From positions 3,419,001 to 3,483,000 of the forward strand of contig NZ_CP121110.1 in NCBI RefSeq assembly GCF_029625315.1: DNA of 64,000 nt, in the 5' to 3' direction. The notes beneath the pieces are model-generated. The model saw nothing but the letters and a program-made list of their open reading frames with translations. It had not been told where the DNA came from and made no database searches. Below, one piece after another: positions 56,625-64,000 of this stretch; the stretch's first letter is position 1, and each line of letters starts with the position of its first letter. The DNA is from Flavobacterium ginsengisoli (GTDB taxonomy: Bacteria; Bacteroidota; Bacteroidia; Flavobacteriales; Flavobacteriaceae). The translations under genes and the position numbers were made by a program.

Positions 56625-59600
56625 TTAGAAGCTTACTTCTACTCCTAAAGAAATTGTTCTTGGATTTGGGAAAGATCCTGCATCATATCCTCTTGAAAGC
56701 AATCCGTCACTATTAAAGTCTGGATCGTATCCTTTATATTTAGAGATAATCAACAGGTTTTGACCATTTAGGTAAACCTTAGCTTTTTCAATAAATTTAT
56801 CTTTGATCGGAATGTTATAACCAATTTCCATTGTTTGCAGTTTCACATAATCACCACTTTCAATAAATCTGTTTGAATCTCTGCTATTTCCGTTTGGATC
56901 TCCAATAACTGGAGCAGGAATATTTGTATTGGTATTAGTTGGTGTCCAGTAATTTAATTCGTCTGTATGATGGTTTGTATATTGTCCGATCATTAAATTT
57001 CGGTACATAGCATTAAATACTTTATTACCACCTGCTCCTTGCCAAAACATTGAGAAATCAAAGTTTGAATAACTTGCACTAAAATTAAGTCCGAAACCAT
57101 ATTTAGGAATTGTTACCCCCTGAAAAGTTCTATCTGCGTCTGTTATCGCTCCGTCGCCATTTACATCTCTAAATTTTACATCTCCAGGAGCTGCACCTGT
57201 TTGGGTTGGAGAAGATGCAACTTCAGCAACATTTTGGAAAATTCCAATTGCTTCCCAAGCAAATAATTCACCCACAGATCTTCCTACTTCAGTTTTAGAA
57301 ACTGCTCCATAAATAGGATTTCCATTTACACCAATTTTAGTAACTTCATTTTTAAGTGTTCCGAAGTTTCCAGAAATATCATATTTAAATTTATGATGAT
57401 GATTGCTATAAGATGCTGTAAATTCTACCCCTGAGTTTTTCATTGCTCCCGCATTTGTTGTCACACTTGCAGGAAATGCTCCTGTTGAATATGGAAGCGG
57501 AACTCCTAATAACAAATCGTTTGATTTCTTTACAAAATATTCTGCTGTAAATTGTAAATCGTTGTTTAAGAAACCTAATTCAATACCAACATTTGAGTTT
57601 GTAGATTTTTCCCATTTTACATTTGGGTCAAGTGCTTGCTACTACAGTAGTTCCAGGAGCAAGCTCATTATTAAAATCATAACCTGCAAAACTGTTTACT
57701 GTTGAAGCAAAGAAATATTGAGAAATAGTATTATTACCTAAAGTACCATAACCACCTCTTAGTTTAATATTGCTTATCCATTCTGGTAATGTCCAGAATT
57801 TTTCGTTACTAAGTTTCCATCCTCCTGAAAAAGAGTAAAAGTTTGCTGAATTATTTTTTTCGCTGAAAAGAGATGTTTTATCTTGTCTAAAATTAGCCTG
57901 CAATAAATATCTGTCATCATAAGCATAATTTAATCTGCTTATATATGATATTCCTGTAATCGTAAATTTGTATTCAGATGCGTTTCTAGAATCTGCATAT
58001 TGAAGCATTGGGATTTCGCCTGGAGTATAACCAACACCTCTCATATTATATCGGTGGTAATCTCTTTTTTCTTGAATCCAACCTGCAAGAGCATCAATTT
58101 TATGTTTACCTAAAGTAATTTCATACGTTAATAAATTATTCAAGAAAGTTCTTAACTCATTACCCGTTTCAACATCTAGAGATGCCTCATCATTTGTTGT
58201 AATGTAATACCATCCTAAGTCACTTGGCGGAATAAACTTTCTGTTTTCCCAATCTGTTCTGTCGTAGCTTACGTCCAATTTATATTTAAGACCTTTTACA
58301 ATTTCAATTTCTCCCCAAGCATCTCCAATAAAACGGTTTCTTTTTCCATTATTAGTAATTAGATTGTTGTATCCTATTGGGTTCATAGAAATAGCTCTCT
58401 GAGTTAAGTTGTCTGTACCACCATAACCTCCAAGTCTATTTGCGTCGTAAACTGGCATAGTTGGAATAGCTCCTAAAATGTCACTTACAACAGTCTGACC
58501 TGCATTATACTCATTAAAAATTTCTTTATCAGATTGTGTGTAAGCTATTTTTGCACCATATTTAAATTTCCCTTTTTTCCCATTTAAATTTAAATTCGTT
58601 GACAATCTCTCATAGTCCTGAGGTGTTTTAATGTAACTTGTATTTTTAAAATAGTCAACATTAAAACTATATGCAATACTTTCTGCTCCTCCAGTTAATG
58701 TCAAAGCTTGATTTTGCACAACACCTGTCTGAAAAGATTCTTTCTGCCAATCTGTATTTACATTTGAAATATAAGATGGGCTATTAGGATCATTTCCTGG
58801 AGCGATACTTACAGGAACGCCTGCTCTAATATCTCTATTTCTCTCAGCCTCGCTAGTAATTTTTTGGTAACCCTCGCGATCTGTAACATCCCATTTTTTA
58901 GCAACATTTTGAAGACCAACAATAGACTTGAATTTAATATCCATTTTACCTTGTCTTCCTTTTTTAGTCGTAATAATTACAACACCATTTGCACCGCGCA
59001 CACCATAAATAGCAAGCAGAAGAAGCATCTTTTAAAACCTGCATCGATTCTATTTCTCCTGGAGCAAAATCATAAGGTGAATCGACCATAATTCCGTCGA
59101 TTACAAAAAGCGGATTATTGTTACTGAATGAAGTTATACCTCTAATCTTCACATTTACAAACCCTCCTGGTTCTCCTGAAGATTGTACCGTAACACCTGG
59201 AACTTGTCCTTGAAGCATTTTTGCAAGCATCATAAGTAACGACCTTTTTAGCCGATTCTAAATTAACGACACTTACAGAACCTGTTAAGTCAGATTTCTT
59301 TTGAGTTCCGTAACCAATAACAACTACTTCATTCAGTTTATTGGTATCTTCACCTAAAGCTATATCAAGTTTAGATTGACTTCCTACAGCTATTTCTTTA
59401 TTCTGAAATCCTATAAATGAAAAAACTAAAACATCAGTTGGCGATGCTTTAATCGAATACTCTCCATCAAATCCAGTTGTAGTAACTGTTTTGGTTCCTT
59501 TTATTATAATGTTTACACCGGCAAAGGAAGGTTGTCTTGTGCCGATGTTACAACTCCTGTTATCGTTTTGCCTTGAGCAGACATTTGATTAACAGAGAAT

Positions 59601-59683
59601 AATAGCATTAATACTGCTAAAATCCAATTTGTTTTTGGCAATAGAAAATTGCAATACAAAAGTAATTTTTGTTTTGTAATCAT
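56625..59683 (-). CDS. SusC-like TonB-dependent transporter (four indels, probably sequence errors)
   Basis: This is the outer-membrane importer of the arabinan locus. The signal ends NQMSAQGK; then a carboxypeptidase-D-like domain (GKTITGVV to SIKASP), a plug with VQSSGEPGGFVNVKIRG and the SusC box GVRGANGVVIITTKKG, and the 22-strand barrel ending in LGVEVSF. Four errors are found: a lost base in CCGG (59518-59521) and insertions at 59223-59228, 59011-59016 and 57634-57639. Together they give 1019 codons including stop, typical of SusC. Each restores conserved residues such as ASSAAIYGVRG. Confidence 0.9.
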
Positions 59684-59720
59684 AATGGTTTAGTTAAGAT
59701 TGGTTAGTGGTTTAGTTAAT

Positions 59721-59739
59721 AAGTGTTAATCTTACATTT
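59721..59739. promoter_or_regulatory. AraR-type box near the susC start site
   Basis: 19-bp inverted repeat AAGTGTT-N5-TACATTT. It lies 38 bp from the susC ATG, beside a likely -7 element, so binding would block initiation. Confidence 0.5.
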
Positions 59740-59819
59740 GTAAATTTAACTAAAAAAAAACCACGTAAACAAATTAATATCACAAAAAAACAGCCTAAAA
59801 AAAACACATATCGTAAATT

Positions 59820-59838
59820 AAGTGTTGAATTAACATTT
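59820..59838. promoter_or_regulatory. AraR-type box upstream of susC
   Basis: 19-bp inverted repeat AAGTGTT-N5-AACATTT, 99 bp from the previous box. Confidence 0.5.
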
Positions 59839-59885
59839 AAAAAATCAAAGTTTTTTCAAAAAAACAGCTGTTTTATTGATTTTAA

Positions 59886-59904
59886 TTGTGTAAAAAATAC
59901 ACTT
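59886..59904. promoter_or_regulatory. AraR-type box (best palindrome) upstream of susC
   Basis: 19-bp inverted repeat TTGTGTA-N5-TACACTT with perfect GTGTA/TACAC arms around AAAAA. It lies 66 bp beyond the previous box. Confidence 0.55.
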
Positions 59905-60180
59905 TTAATCGAAAAGTCGTTTTTTAAGCAAAAAAAGAGGCAAATGAAAAAAAGCATAAATAATCTGTTTTTTAATGCTTTGAATTCGAAAAAAAGAATA
60001 TTTTGTAAGTAAAAGATTGTTTATTTTAGTAGGTTTCTAATTAAACAGAGCCTATTTTTGCAAAAAACTATCCTTGACTGTCCTGTTTTTTTCTTAAAAA
60101 AATCTTAAAAAACAGATTTGTATGTTATTTTTATGTGAAAAGTAATTTTTTTAAGGCTACATTTGAGTAGTTAATTATGT

Positions 60181-60199
60181 AAGTGTAAAATCTACATTA
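60181..60199. promoter_or_regulatory. AraR-type box upstream of araR
   Basis: 19-bp inverted repeat AAGTGTA-N5-TACATTA, ending 57 bp before the araR ATG. Suggests autoregulation. Confidence 0.5.
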
Positions 60200-60256
60200 A
60201 TAAATTATGATACGTTTTAAGAAGTTCATATATTTACCCATCCAAATTAATTATAT

Positions 60257-60946
60257 ATGCTAAATAGTTATAGCTCTGCTGATAAAGTTTTACTGGCAGT
60301 AGACTGCATCATTTTCGGATTCGATAATGATGGTCTGAAAATCCTTTTGATTCAAAGAGATTTTGAGCCTGAAAAAGGAAAATGGTCCTTAATTGGTGGG
60401 TTTCTAAAACGAGATGAAGTTTTAGACGCTGCCGCAACTAGAATCTTAAATACCTATACAGGTCTTAACGATATTTATATGGAACAGCTGTATGCTTACA
60501 GCGAAATAGATCGTGACCCAGTAGAACGAACCATTTCGGTTTCTTATTTTGCTTTAATTAATATCGAAAACCATAATGCAGAATTGATTCAGAATTATCA
60601 TGCAGAATGGTTTCCTATTAATGATGCACCAAACTTAATTTTTGACCACAACGAAATGGTCGAAAATGCAATAAAGAGACTACGCTACAAAACTTCTATC
60701 AAACCTATTGGCTTCGAATTGCTTCCGGAGAAATTCACAATGCGCCAGCTTTTAGAATTGTACGAAGCTATTTTGAGCAAAGAATTAGACAAAAGAAATT
60801 TCATTAGTAAAATAAACTCTTTGGAAATCTTAAATAAACTAGAAGAAAAAGACATGCAGTCTTCTCGAAAAGGTTCTTATTTATATACTTTCAACAAAGA
60901 AAAATACGAAGAAAAACTACTCAATAATTTTGTATTGAATTTATAA
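60257..60946 (+). CDS. araR: Nudix-type arabinose regulator AraR (NrtR family)
   Basis: This 229-aa protein has a Nudix-like domain (about residues 8-150) and a C-terminal winged helix (about 150-229, MRQLLELYEAILSKELDKRNF). The Nudix box is degenerate: the region after GGFLKRDEVLDAAATRILN lacks the usual REUxEE glutamates, so catalysis is unlikely and it should act as a sensor. In Bacteroides thetaiotaomicron a regulator of this type, AraR, controls arabinose use by binding arabinose. Its site between susC and the other regulator, and repeated boxes nearby, agree with that role. Confidence 0.85.
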   Translation: MLNSYSSADKVLLAVDCIIFGFDNDGLKILLIQRDFEPEKGKWSLIGGFLKRDEVLDAAATRILNTYTGLNDIYMEQLYAYSEIDRDPVERTISVSYFALINIENHNAELIQNYHAEWFPINDAPNLIFDHNEMVENAIKRLRYKTSIKPIGFELLPEKFTMRQLLELYEAILSKELDKRNFISKINSLEILNKLEEKDMQSSRKGSYLYTFNKEKYEEKLLNNFVLNL

Positions 60947-60958
60947 ACCTTATTTATT

Positions 60959-61029
60959 CTCTCGCAGATTTAGGAGATTTGGCTGATTTAATAAAAAAAT
61001 CTCCTGCATCTGCTAAATCTGCGGGAGAA
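60959..61029. repeat. Large inverted repeat between convergent regulators
   Basis: TCTCGCAGATTTAGGAGATT faces AATCTCCTGCATCTGC and GCTAAATCTGCGGGAGA across about 25 bases. It sits between two convergent genes and could act as a bidirectional terminator. Similar AGATTTAG pieces occur at 50467 and 50572. Confidence 0.5.
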
Positions 61030-61031
61030 AT

Positions 61032-62030
61032 TTATAGCGAATTACGCAATATAAGAGCAGATCTATTTTCGATCTGCTCTTTTGTTCCTTTCAAAACCAT
61101 ATCGGCCAAAATTTTTCCCATCACTTCAAAGTTGGTTGAAATTGTAGTAATTCCGTTTGTCGCAATTTTCTTCAATGGAGTTTCATTATACGATATAATT
61201 CCAAAATCTTCACCTAGCTTTAAGTTTCTATTAATCGCATTTTCTATTACCAAAAGTAAATCGCGATCATGCGGAATAATATATAAATCTCCTAAAGCGA
61301 TAGACTGATTGCTAAAATCTGAAATAATTGCATAATCGAAACCAAACTCTTTACAAAACGATTCAAAGCCCAATTTCATTCCAGGAGGTTCTCTAAAACC
61401 AGGGAAAATTAAAATTAGTTTTTTGTATTTTGATAATCTTGATTTGCCTTTCATCAAACCTTCGTAAATATCTTTTTGGTGATTTTGGTAAATTGCAGGA
61501 AACATTTTCAAATCCGAATTGGTCTGATCCAAAATAATTACGTCGCTTACTGGTAGGGTTTTTATAGAATCTACGACATCGTTTAAGTTTGTCGGCATAA
61601 TAATATATTTTGTATAATTTCCATTGCTATCATTTATAAGTTTTTTGAAAACCTGAACATTAAAATGATGAAAGAAAATATCGACCTGAACATTTTTTCC
61701 AATATTTTTTAAAAACGAATTATAAATATCTTCTTTGAAAATATTCAATTCATCAAAAAGTAAAAAAACCTTCTGAGTTATAGTGATTTCAACACTTTTA
61801 ACATAATATCCCTTTCCTGGAATGGCGTAAATAATACCTCTTTTCTTCAATTCGTCATACGCCAGCAAGACCGTATCTCGAGATAAAGAGAAAGCTAAAC
61901 AGACTTTATTTACCGACGGAAGCCTATCTCCTTTAATTAAATTTCCCTCTTCAATCGCTTTTTCGATTGAAAGAATAATCTGCTTATATTTTGGCAGACC
62001 AATGTTATTTTGGATTGAAATAATGTTCAT
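61032..62030 (-). CDS. GntR/LacI-type sugar-responsive regulator
   Basis: Start set at 62030 (MNIISIQNNIGLPK); an upstream in-frame ATG at 62084 adds 18 unlikely residues. The 332-aa protein has a GntR winged helix (about 1-75, with PSVNKVCLAFSLSRDTVLLAYDELKKRG) and a periplasmic-binding-protein-like sensor domain (about 85-330). This GntR plus LacI-type layout occurs in B. subtilis AraR and other sugar regulators. It is divergent from galM-galK and probably controls them through direct repeats in the gap. Confidence 0.88.
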   Translation of the reverse strand: MNIISIQNNIGLPKYKQIILSIEKAIEEGNLIKGDRLPSVNKVCLAFSLSRDTVLLAYDELKKRGIIYAIPGKGYYVKSVEITITQKVFLLFDELNIFKEDIYNSFLKNIGKNVQVDIFFHHFNVQVFKKLINDSNGNYTKYIIMPTNLNDVVDSIKTLPVSDVIILDQTNSDLKMFPAIYQNHQKDIYEGLMKGKSRLSKYKKLILIFPGFREPPGMKLGFESFCKEFGFDYAIISDFSNQSIALGDLYIIPHDRDLLLVIENAINRNLKLGEDFGIISYNETPLKKIATNGITTISTNFEVMGKILADMVLKGTKEQIENRSALILRNSL

Positions 62031-62062
62031 AATAAAAGTCATTTTGACTATAAAGATTAAAA

Positions 62063-62079
62063 ACTGGTAGGTACTGGTA
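62063..62079. promoter_or_regulatory. Direct-repeat operator between the GntR/LacI regulator and galM
   Basis: ACTGGTA occurs twice, at 62063-62069 and 62073-62079, separated by GGT, in the 100-bp divergent gap. It is probably bound by the regulator next door. Confidence 0.45.
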
Positions 62080-62132
62080 TGCAAAAATAATAAATGTTTC
62101 TATTTTTGGATTTCATTTTTGGTAAAAATTAT

Positions 62133-63185
62133 ATGGAAATAAAACACATATCGCATTTAAAGGAGACTCACAATTGCAAATTGTTTGGTTTAATGCCCAA
62201 TAAAGAAGAAATTTATTCTTTTGATCTGGTTAATAAAAACGGAATGAAAGTTCAAGTCATCAATTATGGTGCAACGGTAACTTCGATCCAAATTCCAGTA
62301 AATGGGAAACTGGTAGATGTTGTTTTAGGCTTTGACAATCTAGAATCATATTTAGAATCCTATAATCTACCAAGTGCTCCTTATTTTGGAACTACAGTTG
62401 GCCGTTACGCTGGTCGTATTCATAATGCGACTTTTAGCCTTGCTGATAAAAAGTTTCAACTAGACGGAAACAATAATGGCAACACGCTTCACGGAGGAGT
62501 TATGGGGTTTGGAAGAAAAGCTTGGAGTGTTGTTAATGCAACTTCTGGTGAAAATCCATCAATTACTTTTGGTCTTTTGAGCGAACATTTAGAAGAAAAT
62601 TTTCCTGGAGAAATGACCGTTTATTTAAGGTATACTTTAACTGAAGAAAATGAATTGAAGTTAGAATACAAAGCAACTTCAACAGAAGACACAGTTATCA
62701 ATTTAACGCATCACAGTTATTTTAACCTTGATGGACATGACGGAAATGTTTTAGAACAGCAAATGTTTATTAAATCGGCTAAAATGCTAGAAACTAATAC
62801 AGACAATATTCCAACTGGAAACTTTACCGATTTAACCAATCATGATTTTGATTTTAGAAATCCAAAAAGCTGTCCGTTTCCTATTGACAACTCTTTTGTA
62901 GTAAATTCTAAAACAGAAATCGTTGGACAATTAATCAGCTTAAAAAATAAACTGAGAATGAATGTCTACACCGATCAACCAAGTGTACATATATATGTAG
63001 GCGGAAATTGTTTCGGAAAACTAAAAGGAAAAGAAAATGTAGATTATCATGCACAAAGCGGAATTTGTTTCGAAACTCAAAATTTCCCAGATGCTCCAAA
63101 TCAGGCTCACTTTCCGAATGCAGTTTTGAAAAAAGGCGAAGAATACACGCAAAAAACACTTTACAAATTTGAAAATTTAAACTAA
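62133..63185 (+). CDS. galM: Aldose 1-epimerase, cytoplasmic
   Basis: Start set at 62133 (MEIKHISHLK); the frame is open from 62094 but the extra residues are not family-like. The 350-aa protein has VINYGATVTSIQ, GRYAGRIHNATF, LHGGVMGFGRKAW, NLTHHSYFNLDG (catalytic His) and CFETQNFPDAPNQ (catalytic Glu). No signal peptide, so it is cytoplasmic, unlike the lipoprotein form at 39657. It is followed by galK, so this is a galactose operon. Frame intact. Confidence 0.93.
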   Translation: MEIKHISHLKETHNCKLFGLMPNKEEIYSFDLVNKNGMKVQVINYGATVTSIQIPVNGKLVDVVLGFDNLESYLESYNLPSAPYFGTTVGRYAGRIHNATFSLADKKFQLDGNNNGNTLHGGVMGFGRKAWSVVNATSGENPSITFGLLSEHLEENFPGEMTVYLRYTLTEENELKLEYKATSTEDTVINLTHHSYFNLDGHDGNVLEQQMFIKSAKMLETNTDNIPTGNFTDLTNHDFDFRNPKSCPFPIDNSFVVNSKTEIVGQLISLKNKLRMNVYTDQPSVHIYVGGNCFGKLKGKENVDYHAQSGICFETQNFPDAPNQAHFPNAVLKKGEEYTQKTLYKFENLN

Positions 63186-63220
63186 TACAATTCCAAAAAC
63201 CACAATACACTAACTATATA

Positions 63221-64000
63221 ATGAATGATATTTTAATACAGAATACCGTTGCTTTTTTTGAGAAATCTTTTGGATCTTCTCCTCAAAAAACGGTACTTTC
63301 TCCTGGTAGAATCAACATCATAGGAGAGCATATTGACTACAATGATGGTTATGTTTTACCTGCTGCAATTGACAAAGTAATTTGTTTTGCTTTTGAAAAA
63401 AACAATACCAAAACTTCTAAAATAATTGCTATCGATTTAAATGAAGAATTTGAAATCGATTTGACTCAAGAAGTAAAACTAAGTGATGTAGTTTGGACTA
63501 ATTATATTCGTGGCGTAATTAAACAATTACAAGATAACGGATTTTCTTTTGACGGTTTCAATTGCGTTTTCAGCAGTAATATTCCGGTTGGTTCTGGATT
63601 GTCTTCTTCGGCAGCTTTAGAATGCGGGATGATTTTCGGAATCAAATCTCTTTTCGATTTAAAAATTGAGAAAAAAGACATTTCGTTATTAGGACAAAAA
63701 GCAGAACATTGGGTTGGAATCAACTGCGGAATTATGGATCAATTTTCGAGCGTTCACGGCCTTGAAAATAAAGTAATTCAATTAGATTGCAACAATTTAG
63801 ATTTTGAATATCACAATGCCGACTTCAAAGATTATTCTCTAATTTTATTTGATTCTAATGTAAAACATTCTCTTTTTACATCAGAATACAACACTAGAAG
63901 AATCGAGTGCGAAGAAGGTTTATCGATTATAAAAAGCCATTTTCCAGAAGTAAAAAGTTTTAGAGATGCGACCGAAGAGCAGGTTTTAAGTCTTAAAGAT
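63221..64000 (+). CDS. galK: Galactokinase, N-terminal part (runs off window)
   Basis: This reads 260 codons from ATG to the right edge with no stop. It begins MNDILIQNTVAFFEKSF and then the galactokinase signature SPGRINIIGEHIDYNDGYVLP near residue 30, the ATP loop IPVGSGLSSSAALECG near 118, and GINCGIMDQFSSVHG near 160. GalK phosphorylates galactose in the Leloir pathway. It starts 35 bp after galM. Since the frame is open to the window end, the gene continues beyond it. Confidence 0.93.
   Translation, partial: MNDILIQNTVAFFEKSFGSSPQKTVLSPGRINIIGEHIDYNDGYVLPAAIDKVICFAFEKNNTKTSKIIAIDLNEEFEIDLTQEVKLSDVVWTNYIRGVIKQLQDNGFSFDGFNCVFSSNIPVGSGLSSSAALECGMIFGIKSLFDLKIEKKDISLLGQKAEHWVGINCGIMDQFSSVHGLENKVIQLDCNNLDFEYHNADFKDYSLILFDSNVKHSLFTSEYNTRRIECEEGLSIIKSHFPEVKSFRDATEEQVLSLKD

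Larger units (their letters stand above)
59684..60256. other. Control region between susC and araR
   Basis: About 570 bp of AT-rich DNA holds four AraR-type boxes (59721-59739, 59820-59838, 59886-59904, 60181-60199) and no gene. A susC promoter (-7-like TAAATTTA on the minus strand near 59743-59752) would lie just before the 59721 box. Confidence 0.5.

Overview
The window looks like chromosome of a Flavobacterium-type Bacteroidota. It is AT-rich and its promoters carry the Bacteroidota -7 element TAnnTTTG. It encodes an IPExxxVDY-family protein, type IX secretion (T9SS) proteins with gliding-motility C-terminal domains, and a SusC/SusD arabinan-utilisation locus. I infer the genus from gene content and have not tested it by search.

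Layout. 1-4.4 kb: minus-strand operon of sulfatase, HAD phosphatase lipoprotein, outer-membrane barrel and DUF2252 protein, with near-identical palindromes upstream. 4.4-20.3 kb: housekeeping genes (pyk, IPExxxVDY, rnc, fabF, acpP; purN, rnhA; sigma factor with putative partner; hydrolase, PfkB kinase, purF, sodA, pth, rplY, prs). Between purF and sodA lie four near-identical ~70-nt small-RNA genes repeated every ~184 bp, each with its own promoter and terminator. 20.6 to ~31.3 kb: an integrated element abutting tRNA-Leu. It holds a large serine recombinase, a short tyrosine recombinase, a polymerase-like protein with a repeat-bearing leader, an XRE regulator, lipoprotein/membrane cargo and two unassigned two-gene modules that could be defence or toxin systems. 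31.4-39.5 kb: a tiny proline-rich peptide, OsmC and two large T9SS-secreted adhesin-like proteins. 39.6-60 kb: an arabinan locus, all on the minus strand (SusC, SusD, five GH43, one GH51, one GH127, then araB, araD, araA, galM). It is flanked by a Nudix-type AraR regulator; six copies of a 19-bp inverted repeat that I propose as its operator lie upstream of susC, araB and araR. 60.2-64 kb: araR, a GntR/LacI-type regulator, a second galM and the start of galK.

How they work together. SusC/D would import arabino-oligosaccharides released by surface GH43/GH51/GH127 enzymes. AraA, AraB and AraD would turn arabinose into xylulose-5-phosphate, and GalM/GalK would handle galactose from the same pectic side chains. 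AraR would sense arabinose.

Sequence quality. Twelve genes, several of them normally essential (prs, purF), are frameshifted. Every shift I could locate lies at one of two motifs: a 1-base insertion inside GCNGC (14 sites) or a 1-base loss inside CCGG (3 sites in genes, probably 1 in tRNA-Leu). Correcting them gives whole codon numbers and family-like lengths in every case, and reveals a hidden 47-aa gene. I read these as systematic sequencing errors, perhaps caused by modified bases, and annotate the genes as full length.
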